A DNA stretch of 7,673 bases from the NCBI GenBank assembly GCA_003560935.1, contig PWJF01000094.1, positions 1 to 7,673 of the forward strand, in the 5' to 3' direction. The DNA is from Ignavibacteriales bacterium (GTDB lineage: Bacteria > Bacteroidota > Ignavibacteria > T3Sed10-11). The position numbers and the translations under genes were made by a program. The notes below the pieces were generated by a model that saw only the letters and a list, made by a program, of their open reading frames with translations, had not been told where the DNA came from and did no database searches. Of the stretch, positions 1 to 7,332 are shown in pieces; within the stretch, counting starts at the first letter, position 1; each line of letters starts with the position of its first letter.

Positions 1-1206
1 ATGACTCACGTCTTCGAATTCAACCGGCAGGTTGTCGTCAATCCATCTACGGAGATCGAACATTCTTTTACCCTCGAGCCAGAACTCAACTCTCCGTTCT
101 TCATAGAGGTGCGCCCAGGCTTCCACCTCATTTTCGGCTGTTCGTTCTTCAAGCTGTTCATCAGTAGTCTCACTAACAATTGATGTTCTCAGATCATTAA
201 TGATGTTCATAGCACCCTGCCAGTTTCCTGCCCGAAGTTCAGCTTCAGCTTCGATGAATCTCATCTCCCTGCCTGATATCATATCAACATTATCGGACGC
301 CGAAGTGTACTTCTGTTGCTCGTACCAGGGAAGTCCCATCGGAGTATCATCTGTTTCATGGTCGACCCACGTAGTGCGGGGATCTCCCGTATCAAGATAG
401 TAATCCTCAAAGAAAGTGCCATACACAGTCCAGTCCTCCCACGGATCGCCGGCACCAAGGTACCACATATGATTATACTGGCTCGGCTCATCGCTGCTAT
501 GCTCGACTTGGTAGACAAAATCATCGGGGATCTGCTGCGAGTATTGTACAGCTTCCGTCCACCTGCCGAGCCCCGGTCCGAGAACGACAGCCATTGCAGC
601 CGTTGCCGCCATTTCAATTTCACTATTGCCGATATCCTGTGCTATTTGTATTGCATCCTGAAACGAATCTTCAGCACGCTCCCAATAAACACTGTTCGGC
701 ATCGCCTCGCTTCCATCGATCACAGCTTCGCACATATTCTCACCCAGAAGTTTATAAGATATTCCGGCGAGAAACTTAGCCCAGGCTGCATTCTCATATT
801 CCCATACTTCGTCTTCACCTATTACTCGCGAGAAACGCTCGAATGCATCTACCGCAACAAATCGCGCCTGATGGGCTTCTCTCCAGGGATACCAAATATA
901 TGCGTCGTCCCAAACGAGTCTGCCCAAAACCGGCGGAACTTTCGGACAACAGAAAATACGTCCGTTCCGGTTAATCATCAAAACACTTTCTTCACTAAAG
1001 TAGCTTGACATCCAATGAGCCGTCATTATAGAATATTTAGCTCCCTGAATAATAGCGCTGTGAGCGCCTGGATCATCAAGGAAGTCATCCTGGACGGGAC
1101 CGGGGTTGGTGACTTCAAAGTCACAGGATATAAAGATCAGAAATACTGTCACGATAACACATCCGGCAACCCAATCCAATGATTTTTTTGAGATAGTATT
1201 TACCAT
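1..1206 (-). CDS. SusD/RagB-family outer-membrane lipoprotein, 3' end cut by window edge
   Basis: Surface-exposed nutrient-binding lipoprotein expected to cap the SusC-like barrel encoded just upstream. I translated the minus strand directly: 402 codons are open from the ATG at 1206 to the window edge, with no stop. Residues 11-27 form a hydrophobic signal segment ending in FISC, and Cys28 is the likely lipidated residue; Phe at -3 is slightly atypical for a lipobox. The mature protein begins CDFEVTNPGPVQDDFLDD, a common SusD N-terminus. Family-like helical stretches include IWYPWREAHQARFVAVDAF (104-122), GENMCEAVIDG (155-165) and GREMRFIEAEAELRAGNW (312-329). Near the cut end, YEERRVEFWLEGKRMFDLRRW (368-388, listed here by position) matches the SusD C-terminal signature, so probably only a few tens of residues are missing. 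AAGGAGGG lies 8 nt before the ATG, supporting this start. The gene follows the SusC gene by 59 nt and is probably co-transcribed. Ligand unknown. Confidence 0.93.
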   Translation of the reverse strand, partial: MVNTISKKSLDWVAGCVIVTVFLIFISCDFEVTNPGPVQDDFLDDPGAHSAIIQGAKYSIMTAHWMSSYFSEESVLMINRNGRIFCCPKVPPVLGRLVWDDAYIWYPWREAHQARFVAVDAFERFSRVIGEDEVWEYENAAWAKFLAGISYKLLGENMCEAVIDGSEAMPNSVYWERAEDSFQDAIQIAQDIGNSEIEMAATAAMAVVLGPGLGRWTEAVQYSQQIPDDFVYQVEHSSDEPSQYNHMWYLGAGDPWEDWTVYGTFFEDYYLDTGDPRTTWVDHETDDTPMGLPWYEQQKYTSASDNVDMISGREMRFIEAEAELRAGNWQGAMNIINDLRTSIVSETTDEQLEERTAENEVEAWAHLYEERRVEFWLEGKRMFDLRRWIDDNLPVEFEDVSH

Positions 1207-1265
1207 AATTTTTTCCCTCCTTAGTGATAACATTTAACTCTCATTGTGGTTTCGTATCTCCCGGT
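1207..1265 (-). promoter_or_regulatory. SusC-SusD intergenic spacer with strong ribosome binding site
   Basis: This 59-nt gap contains AAGGAGGG (minus strand, 1222 to 1215), 8 nt before the SusD-like ATG. I see no hairpin followed by a T-run that would end transcription between the two genes. The word CACTAAGG(G)AGGG appears before both the SusC-like and SusD-like starts, giving the pair matching strong Shine-Dalgarno regions. Confidence 0.6.
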
Positions 1266-4139
1266 TTAGAACATTATCCTGAATGCTACATTACCTCGCC
1301 ATGGAGCGGGAGTCGCTTCAGGAATACCGGTAGTAAGGGATACGAGACCTGTACGCGCCCAGATCATTTCCGGATCGAATGCGCTAAAGTCTGAGTGCGT
1401 CCATACCCTGATGTTTCTAACTGAAAACGTTAGAGAAGCACTCTGAGCCACTGAAATCAAGCGACCTAACGGGACGGTTAATGAGAGATCACGGATTTTG
1501 AAAAAGTCGGCAGGTTCAATGAAGGTGCCCGATAATTGGCTCTCGGCATAGCAATGTGCCCTCTGCCATGCATTGATCTGACCCCATTCAGGTGCCGTGT
1601 CATCAAATTCTCCATGCCCCATAATACTGTAGGCAGCTACGCAACCGTCAGCCGGAGAACCAGCGCCTCGATTGACCATATTCCATTGTGCGTGCTGTAC
1701 AATATAGTGACCACCCTGAAACTCACCCAGGAAGGAGAGGCGAAGCCCTCCGGGTAGTCCAATATTTATATGCGGGCTGATAATATGGGTCGGTACCGAA
1801 GGACCCCAATGATAGTTAGCTTCAACCTCGGGATCGGCGAATTCATCAGGATTTAGGATTCTCGGTCCGCGGTAAACTGGAAGGGGTTGCCCTTCTTCAA
1901 CCCACTGATAGCCGAGCAACACATTGATCGGTTCCACCCCATCCATATCCGTTACTTTACTATTGATGGTTGAAAAACTTGCACCGAGTTCTAATGAGAA
2001 ATTCGGTCTCTGCACAATAATTCCCGAAGCTTCAAGTTCGATTCCCCATGTTTCAACCTCTCCGACATTCGTAATCTGTGAACGCCAGACACCCTTGGTA
2101 AGCTCCTGCGGGAACCCGAGAAGAGCGTCATCGGTTACCTGATCGTAATAACTGAATCCAAGTGATAACCGTTCATTAAAATGAGCCGATTCAAATCCAA
2201 TCTCCAGCTCGCGTGTCCGTTCGGGACCAAGGTCAGGATTTCCTATGTTGAATGGTACGAAACCTGCCTGGCCGGCGTAGGTAATGGGATTCCATGTCCT
2301 GACTGCATCAAACGGACCCGGAGCGCGTCCTGCCATTCCAAATGCAAGGCGCAGGCGCATCTCGTCTGCCAAAACACCCGGCCAGAATGCTGCATCGGAA
2401 ATCACATACGATGTACTAAATTTCGGGTAAACCTGGAGCCCTAAATCCTCGCCGAACTGACTATTACCGTCAACACGGGTACCGATTGTAAAGAAAGCTC
2501 GATCCCTGTAATTAAAACTTGCCTCGGTAAACGCACCGGCGTCAATTACCCTAAATTCACTGCTAAATGTCAACCTGCTCGCTGCACTGCTTAAGGTGTG
2601 TTCACCGGGTCCCGGAAGTCCGGTTCCCCATCCATCCAGCGTTACAGTCTCATGAGATATGTATTGTCCTCCCCAGGATAATCTCATCCTGAGATCGTTT
2701 GAAATTCCAACCGAGTAGGTACCCATATAATCCAATGTGAGCGCCTGACTTACCCAGTTCTGTTGGGCGATTGAACCTCCGCTCAGGAGAATGAATCCAA
2801 ATGGCGTAATGTGCCGTCCATCCATGGACATCCGGTCGAGTCCGACAATAACTCTGTTTATAAGGTTCGCAGAGGTAAGATGACGTGCGTTAATGCTTGT
2901 TGAGAAACGGACGTTATTCTGAGTGACGTATGCGTCGAGAAGTTCCGCGATAACATCCGGATCGTCCGTTCCCACCGGCCCACCCGGGGCACGGAAAGCA
3001 TTAAATTCCAAACTATAAAGATTGTTTCCTGTTTGGGTTATCTGCAAATCGTGATCGGAATAAAAGAGATGCCAGTCAAGCGAAAGACTTGCACTCGGCC
3101 TCATTCCGAAGTTACCTCTTATCGCATAACGTTCTTCCTTGTCATTTAATTTTATTCCCTGTCCTTTATCGTATAAAGCAGAAATATAATAATTAACATC
3201 CCTTACGCCTCCACTGACGGATACAACGTGTTGTTGCCCGTATGCAGTTCGATAGAAGGGTTTCATGTTTAAGTATGGGTTTTCATCCGACCCAAACGGC
3301 TGTACACGTGCTATTCTCTGGTTTGTCTGATATGTCCACCGTGGGGCTCCTGCCTCACCTCTTTTAGTAAACATCTGTATTACCCCCGATGCCGCCTCCG
3401 ATCCATATAGCGTCGTTGCAGAAGCACCCTTGATTATCTCAACCCGCTCTATGTCAAGAGGATTTAAGTCGTTCAAAGGACTTGCGGTGGATTGCGGTGT
3501 CTGCCAGAAAGCAGCACCCTGGGAAGCGTTCAGCGGGTACGTGTCAGAGCTTTGCCGTATACCGTCAATGTATACAAGGGGTTGGTTACTCTGCGATATG
3601 CTAGTGTTACCTCTTAGCCGAATAGCAGCCCCCGCTCCCATAGTCCCCGAGCCGGGATTTACGGTCATGGAAGGTACACGTCCACTTAACATATCGTCAA
3701 CGTTGACTCCGGGGAATTCCAACTCGGCAATGTTAAGACGTGAAATCGAATGACCGATCTCCCGAATGGCTACCTCGCCTCCAACTCCGGTAACTACAAT
3801 CTCATCAAAACGCACCATCGTCTGTGCCATCTCAAAGTTTACTTCGAGTCTCTCATCGGCAGCGACAGTGACGGTTTGACGTATTGTCCGGTAGCCTACA
3901 AACCGCGCTTCAAGTCTGTTTTCTCCCGCAGGGACACCGGTTATGGTATACTCACCGTCGGTACCCGCAGCACCACCGAGCAGCGTTCCTACGACTAGAA
4001 CGTTAGCGCCCGGAAGCGGATCGCCCGTCTCTGCGTCGGTAATCGTACCGGTTATGGTACCACTTTCACCAAATACCAGCAACGGAAAAAAAGATACAAG
4101 TATAATGGAAAAAACAAGAAGATAGGAATATTTGCCCAT
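1266..4139 (-). CDS. SusC/RagA-like TonB-dependent outer-membrane receptor
   Basis: Outer-membrane active importer, energised by TonB/ExbBD and working with the SusD-like lipoprotein downstream. The 957 residues are close to the usual SusC length. Residues 1-25 are a signal peptide (KY, a hydrophobic core, then LVFGES). Residues about 27-105 are a carboxypeptidase-regulatory-like domain (GTITDAETGDPLPGANVLV, GEYTITGVPAG, ARFVGY). A TonB box, DEIVVTG, sits at 112-118. The plug domain spans about 122-260 and includes DDMLSGRVPSMTVNPGSG, RLRGNTSI, QPLVYIDGIR, ERVEIIKGASATTLYGSEAA and GVIQMFTKRG. The rest is alternating aromatic-rich beta-barrel, with PADFFKIRDLSLT and SDFSAFDPEMIW near the end, finishing in FRIMF with the terminal Phe typical of BamA-assembled barrels. 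AAGGGAGGG lies 7 nt before the ATG. All domains look intact. The substrate cannot be read from the sequence. Confidence 0.96.
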   Translation of the reverse strand: MGKYSYLLVFSIILVSFFPLLVFGESGTITGTITDAETGDPLPGANVLVVGTLLGGAAGTDGEYTITGVPAGENRLEARFVGYRTIRQTVTVAADERLEVNFEMAQTMVRFDEIVVTGVGGEVAIREIGHSISRLNIAELEFPGVNVDDMLSGRVPSMTVNPGSGTMGAGAAIRLRGNTSISQSNQPLVYIDGIRQSSDTYPLNASQGAAFWQTPQSTASPLNDLNPLDIERVEIIKGASATTLYGSEAASGVIQMFTKRGEAGAPRWTYQTNQRIARVQPFGSDENPYLNMKPFYRTAYGQQHVVSVSGGVRDVNYYISALYDKGQGIKLNDKEERYAIRGNFGMRPSASLSLDWHLFYSDHDLQITQTGNNLYSLEFNAFRAPGGPVGTDDPDVIAELLDAYVTQNNVRFSTSINARHLTSANLINRVIVGLDRMSMDGRHITPFGFILLSGGSIAQQNWVSQALTLDYMGTYSVGISNDLRMRLSWGGQYISHETVTLDGWGTGLPGPGEHTLSSAASRLTFSSEFRVIDAGAFTEASFNYRDRAFFTIGTRVDGNSQFGEDLGLQVYPKFSTSYVISDAAFWPGVLADEMRLRLAFGMAGRAPGPFDAVRTWNPITYAGQAGFVPFNIGNPDLGPERTRELEIGFESAHFNERLSLGFSYYDQVTDDALLGFPQELTKGVWRSQITNVGEVETWGIELEASGIIVQRPNFSLELGASFSTINSKVTDMDGVEPINVLLGYQWVEEGQPLPVYRGPRILNPDEFADPEVEANYHWGPSVPTHIISPHINIGLPGGLRLSFLGEFQGGHYIVQHAQWNMVNRGAGSPADGCVAAYSIMGHGEFDDTAPEWGQINAWQRAHCYAESQLSGTFIEPADFFKIRDLSLTVPLGRLISVAQSASLTFSVRNIRVWTHSDFSAFDPEMIWARTGLVSLTTGIPEATPAPWRGNVAFRIMF

Positions 4140-4146
4140 AGTACGG

Positions 4147-4155
4147 CCCTCCCTT
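4147..4155 (-). promoter_or_regulatory. Ribosome binding site of the SusC-like gene
   Basis: AAGGGAGGG on the minus strand lies 7 nt before the ATG at 4139. It fixes the start and agrees with the signal peptide that begins there. Confidence 0.75.
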
Positions 4156-4177
4156 AGTGTTTAAGGTGATCGATGAA

Positions 4178-4275
4178 ACTTCACGCTGTGATTAAAGCCA
4201 TTTCCAGATTATTTACGGCAGAACCGGTTATTTTGAAGGTTTGAAGATGTGTTTCGTTTAAAAAAAGCGTGAAGT
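4178..4275. repeat. 10-bp perfect inverted repeat in the SusC leader
   Basis: ACTTCACGCT at 4178-4187 is the exact reverse complement of AGCGTGAAGT at 4266-4275, with 78 nt between the arms. In a transcript starting near 4330 the arms could pair into a stem closing a large loop just before the SusC ribosome binding site. They could also be two facing protein-binding half-sites. The match is real, but its function is inferred. Confidence 0.4.
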
Positions 4276-4334
4276 CGGTAATTTAGCCTCATACTACGAT
4301 TATTTATATAGATACATCAAAGGAGAAAAATACC

Positions 4335-4342
4335 CAAATATA
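4335..4342 (-). promoter_or_regulatory. Candidate -7 promoter element of the SusC/SusD transcription unit
   Basis: TATATTTG on the minus strand fits the Bacteroidota -7 consensus TAnnTTTG at all six fixed positions. The expected -33 TTTG is not clear; only a weak TTTTC stands about 15 nt upstream. Initiation here would leave a leader of roughly 190 nt before the SusC-like ATG. A chance match in 300 nt of AT-rich DNA is quite possible. Confidence 0.38.
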
Positions 4343-4412
4343 CTTTTACGATATTCCGAAAATATTTTTCAATCGTATGAAGCGTATTCCTTTATTATAC
4401 CCTCAACATCCC

Positions 4413-4425
4413 TCGTATTATACGA
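4413..4425. repeat. 13-bp palindrome TCGTATTATACGA, possible operator
   Basis: Two 6-bp arms flank a single central T, too tight for an RNA hairpin loop, so a dimeric protein-binding site is more plausible than a terminator. It lies just past the patatin stop and about 70 bp upstream of the candidate SusC promoter. CGTAT recurs at 4374-4378 and 4383-4387. Confidence 0.35.
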
Positions 4426-4437
4426 AACCGCCCCCAC

Positions 4438-5412
4438 TCACTTCCCGCCCCTTTTCCTCCTCTTCCTCTTCAACACCTCCCGCGCTATTTCAACACCGTG
4501 ATCGTATCGCATTCGCTGGGTCTCCCGGGAGAAATCCAATGTTTCGCCCATATCGATGGACGGCTCAAATAAGAATGTCCGGTAATGCTTATACGGTTTC
4601 CCGTTTTCATTATGAAGCGTTACCCCCTTCTTCGCGGCTTCTTTTACATTCAGGTTGATCCTATTGAACTCCCGTATATCACCGAGAATGATCCTGTTGA
4701 GCACAAGCTCGAGACTGCGGATCCCAACCTGGAAAATGTTTTTCTTGCCGCGTTCTATTACCTTCGGCATTTGCGGTTCGCAGTTGAAAATATAGACCTC
4801 GGCCGGATCTTCATCGATAAGATTTCCGAGCGGGGAAATCATGTGCACACCGCCGTCGACAACAATTTGTTCTCCCATTTCCACCGGCGGAAACGTGACC
4901 GGTATCGCTGTACTTGCCAATACAGCCAACCTGTATGCATTTACATAGTCTTCGACGGGTGCTACCCTGAGAACCTCCTCACCGTTTACGGTCACCTCGA
5001 CTTCCTTTCTTTCGTGCCGGTAATCGTAGCTTAGAAATTTTCCGGTGATAATATCGACTACACCGATCTTTACGTCCATCGTAAATTCGCGGGGATCTAT
5101 CTCCCGTTGTATGAGGTCCCAGAGTGGATTGTTGTTGAAGATATAATTCTGTCCGAAAGCTATTTTCGCTATATTAATCGGGTTGGTCATTGATCCGGTG
5201 AAGATGTCGCGGTTTCGCAGGGAGAAGAAAAGTTCTTTATACCGGTCGAACTTCTTCTGCGCCACCATCGTCGCGGTAAGTGCCCCAACGCTTATGCCGC
5301 TGACGATATCGAATGTCACGCCGTATTCATTCAATGCGACGTCGAGGTTTCCAACCTGCACCATTCCTTTTGCCCCGCCTCCGGAAAATGCAGCCGCTAT
5401 TTTTCCAGCCAT
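4438..5412 (-). CDS. Patatin-like phospholipase / acyl hydrolase
   Basis: Predicted serine lipid acyl hydrolase using a Ser-Asp dyad. The N-terminus reads MAGKIAAAFSGGGAKG, placing the oxyanion-hole glycines at 11-16. The nucleophile elbow GISVG (39-43) provides Ser41. VVDGGV (184-189) supplies the catalytic Asp186 in the DGG form of the family's DG[GA] motif. All catalytic parts are therefore intact in 324 residues, a normal size for a bacterial patatin protein. There is no signal peptide or membrane span, and the very basic tail (about 314-324, rich in Lys and Arg) could touch acidic membranes, so a cytoplasmic or membrane-surface site is likely. AGGAGG ends 5 nt before the ATG. It starts 25 nt after the acyltransferase stop and is probably the last gene of that operon. 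The substrate is unknown. No cyclase gene is nearby to suggest a CBASS effector. Confidence 0.92.
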   Translation of the reverse strand: MAGKIAAAFSGGGAKGMVQVGNLDVALNEYGVTFDIVSGISVGALTATMVAQKKFDRYKELFFSLRNRDIFTGSMTNPINIAKIAFGQNYIFNNNPLWDLIQREIDPREFTMDVKIGVVDIITGKFLSYDYRHERKEVEVTVNGEEVLRVAPVEDYVNAYRLAVLASTAIPVTFPPVEMGEQIVVDGGVHMISPLGNLIDEDPAEVYIFNCEPQMPKVIERGKKNIFQVGIRSLELVLNRIILGDIREFNRINLNVKEAAKKGVTLHNENGKPYKHYRTFLFEPSIDMGETLDFSRETQRMRYDHGVEIAREVLKRKRRKRGGK

Positions 5413-5417
5413 ACATT

Positions 5418-5423
5418 CCTCCT
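5418..5423 (-). promoter_or_regulatory. Ribosome binding site of the patatin-like gene
   Basis: AGGAGG on the minus strand lies 5 nt before the ATG at 5412, inside the 25-nt gap after the acyltransferase gene. It supports independent translation initiation within a shared transcript. Confidence 0.7.
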
Positions 5424-5437
5424 GTCATTGTTTTTGG

Positions 5438-6565
5438 TTAGAATATATCACGTAAAATGGGCGATCGAGTTAACACCGCCGTGCTTATCAGCCAGGATAC
5501 AAACCATGTCACTATAATTATCACGGGAGCTTTAATGAATATGGATATCTCAACCTGCACCATATACAGGGCTAGCGGAAACAGGATCAACGGATGAAGA
5601 TAATACATGCCGTATGTGTTTCGTGCCTGACTTTTCCAGAACATATTGTGTCCGTTCATGTACTTCCGGAACAATGCAACCAAGCTCATTATCGACGAAT
5701 AGCAAAACATGTTGAAGGTTATTGCAGTTACAGCAGATATCGATATAAAAGGTCCGAGTTCATAATCGAGTGCAAAATGTGCCGTTACATATGCTGCGGC
5801 AGAGAATGCGGTAAGAGGAAACCAGAGTTTGACATCCGGCAAAAAACCGGAGTCGCGAAACCAACCGTTCTTAAATGCATAGACGCCGAGATAAAAATAG
5901 CCTATATATAGCGGGATCCGGACCGGCTGTACCATTATCAGATAACCGTAATGTCTCCATGTATCGACGGGAACCGACATATTTATTATAAAAAAACCCG
6001 TGCTCATAACACCTAAAAATATCGCAATTTTCGTCCATGTCGGTTCTATATACGATAACCGGAGTGAACGGAACGAAACGCTTGCTGAGTACAACAAACG
6101 TACCGTTCCAAAGAGAAGGAACAACACACCGAGAAACCAGTAAACCGACTGTTGAAAATATTCCGTCCAGAAATGCTCTTCAAGAAATAACGCATACGGT
6201 ATAGGAAGATTACGCGATAATACGATCAGGTATGCGATTGGCGGTGCGAGGAAAAACACGCCGATGAGCCATGGAATCCCGATCCGTTTAAATTTATTCC
6301 GCATGAATTCACCCCCCCGACGTTTGACTACCGACGGGTATACAAAATATCCGGCAATGAATAACAAAATGAACATCACGGGAACATCGATGAGTAATGC
6401 AAGAATGGTAAAAAACCCACTCGTTTCCGGATCCACGACATACCACCATTCGGGCGCGTACGTCATGTATGTCATCGACCCATGCAGCACAATTATAAAC
6501 ACTATTACCACAGCACGAAGATTTTCGAGAAAAACTAACCGTTCTTCGTCACCGCTTTGATTCAT
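5438..6565 (-). CDS. Acyltransferase-3 family integral membrane protein
   Basis: Polytopic inner-membrane protein of the acyltransferase-3 (OafA/NodX/OpgC-like) family, which moves acyl groups onto envelope glycans, lipids or small molecules. The 375 residues show about ten hydrophobic spans. The family hallmark is at the N-terminus: RLVFLENLRAVVIVFIIVLHG (positions 9-29), with Arg17 and the likely catalytic His28. The KFKRIGIPWL stretch (91-100) matches the conserved basic-Pro motif after span 2, WFLGVLF (143-149) the conserved Trp-rich span, and YGMYYLHP (around 318-325) the C-terminal YL-H motif. No extra periplasmic SGNH domain is present. Its ATG overlaps the ParA-like stop as ATGA, implying translational coupling, and only a weak GACGGA precedes it. 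The patatin gene follows at 25 nt. The acyl donor and acceptor cannot be identified. Confidence 0.9.
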   Translation of the reverse strand: MNQSGDEERLVFLENLRAVVIVFIIVLHGSMTYMTYAPEWWYVVDPETSGFFTILALLIDVPVMFILLFIAGYFVYPSVVKRRGGEFMRNKFKRIGIPWLIGVFFLAPPIAYLIVLSRNLPIPYALFLEEHFWTEYFQQSVYWFLGVLFLLFGTVRLLYSASVSFRSLRLSYIEPTWTKIAIFLGVMSTGFFIINMSVPVDTWRHYGYLIMVQPVRIPLYIGYFYLGVYAFKNGWFRDSGFLPDVKLWFPLTAFSAAAYVTAHFALDYELGPFISISAVTAITFNMFCYSSIMSLVALFRKYMNGHNMFWKSQARNTYGMYYLHPLILFPLALYMVQVEISIFIKAPVIIIVTWFVSWLISTAVLTRSPILRDIF

Positions 6566-7332
6566 ATATATCCGTCTTTATTCATAAGCTCCTGTGCAAG
6601 CGCGAGGTAGGCGATAGATCCTTTCGAGTTTGCGTTATATATAATCGCCGGTTTACCGTAATACGAAGATTCTGAAAGAGTACTGTTTTTTGGAATTATC
6701 GTTTTGAGCACGAGGCTGCTATATTTTTCACAAAGATCGTGATCTGTTCGTAATCCCACTTTTGTACGCGGTTCGTGCATCGTACGAACGATACCCTCTA
6801 TTCGCACGGGTTTGTTGGTAAACAGTCCGATCCATTTAAAATAATCGAAGAGTTTATCGATCGCGTCAAGCGTTAAATGACCGGATTTTGCAGGTATAAG
6901 TACCGTGTCGGATGCAACAATCGCAGCCGCCATGAGTCCGCGCGCATACGGCGGACAGTCGAATATAATATAATCGTACGTGCCCTTTACCGGTATAAGT
7001 GAATGATGCAGCAGCATTTTGTTTTCGGACATTCTGTTCATTCTATCTTCATCAACCGGTGATAGAGGGTTCATGGGAACAAAATCCAGTAAAGGTAGAT
7101 CGGTAGGTTGTGTGCATTGTTCGATTGAACGCGTGTAGCTGAAGATATCAAATACGCCGGGATGACGATTCGTATTGTTAAACCCGAGTGAAATACCTGC
7201 AGCGCCGGATGTATCGAGGTCTATTACCAGCACGCGCTTTTCGGCAACGGCAAAACTTGCCGCAAGATTTACAGCAGTGGTTGTCTTACCAACCCCGCCT
7301 TTGGGTAATGCAACCGATATGACTTTTCCCAT
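6562..7332 (-). CDS. Orphan ParA/MinD-family ATPase (Soj-like)
   Basis: Deviant-Walker ATPase expected to dimerise on ATP and bind DNA or membrane to position a cargo. In its 256 residues, KGGVGKTT (11-18) carries both the signature Lys11 and the P-loop Lys16. VLVIDLD (34-40) is the Walker A' strand, but it continues TSGAA where many ParA proteins have PQGNA. YDYIIFDCPP (119-128) is Walker B with Asp125. The length suits a chromosomal ParA/Soj without an N-terminal DNA-binding domain. No ParB gene or clear parS site is in the window, so a role in chromosome segregation is not supported; positioning some other complex is possible. The ATG at 7332 lacks a good Shine-Dalgarno (AT-rich upstream, an AGGA 19 nt away), but MGKVISVALPKGG starts where the family normally starts. 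First gene of the probable three-gene operon. Confidence 0.92.
   Translation of the reverse strand: MGKVISVALPKGGVGKTTTAVNLAASFAVAEKRVLVIDLDTSGAAGISLGFNNTNRHPGVFDIFSYTRSIEQCTQPTDLPLLDFVPMNPLSPVDEDRMNRMSENKMLLHHSLIPVKGTYDYIIFDCPPYARGLMAAAIVASDTVLIPAKSGHLTLDAIDKLFDYFKWIGLFTNKPVRIEGIVRTMHEPRTKVGLRTDHDLCEKYSSLVLKTIIPKNSTLSESSYYGKPAIIYNANSKGSIAYLALAQELMNKDGYI

Larger units (their letters stand above)
4140..4437 (-). promoter_or_regulatory. Leader and probable control region upstream of the SusC/SusD genes
   Basis: This 298-nt non-coding stretch separates the patatin stop from the SusC-like start. It is AT-rich and contains no credible small gene. It holds a -7-like TATATTTG (4342 to 4335), a 13-bp palindrome (4413-4425) with further CGTAT words, a 10-bp inverted repeat (4178-4187 with 4266-4275), a tandem CTTCAAA pair on the minus strand (about 4231-4246), and the palindrome AACCGGTT (4222-4229). 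No hairpin plus T-run terminator is apparent after the patatin gene, so read-through from the upstream operon cannot be excluded. Confidence 0.5.

Noticed and set aside
279..623. 114-codon minus-strand ORF
   Set aside because: It lies in another frame of the same strand inside the SusD-like gene, which has clear family motifs; this frame has none.
316..1008. 230-codon plus-strand ORF
   Set aside because: It is antisense to the SusD-like gene, has no family motifs or ribosome binding site, and reads as low-quality Cys/Arg/Ser-rich sequence.
4246..4260. Possible parS site (TGTTTC-like word)
   Set aside because: Only a half-site TGTTTCGTTTAAA is present; the ACGTGAAACA half is missing.
4413..4437. 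Rho-independent terminator after the patatin gene
   Set aside because: The palindrome has a one-base centre and an AT-rich 6-bp stem, with no T-run following on the minus strand.
4377..4658. 93-codon plus-strand ORF beginning in the intergenic region
   Set aside because: Most of it is antisense to the patatin 3' end, its composition is Pro/Ser-rich from the reversed Lys/Arg codons, and no Shine-Dalgarno precedes it.
4438..5412. CBASS-type patatin effector (CapV-like)
   Set aside because: No CD-NTase cyclase, ubiquitin-like or other CBASS accessory gene is in the window, and the neighbours are an acyltransferase and ParA-like gene. Nothing beyond the patatin fold supports defence.
6562..7332. 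Plasmid partition locus
   Set aside because: There is no ParB, centromere-like repeat array or replication gene, and a glycolytic gene lies alongside, which favours a chromosomal setting.
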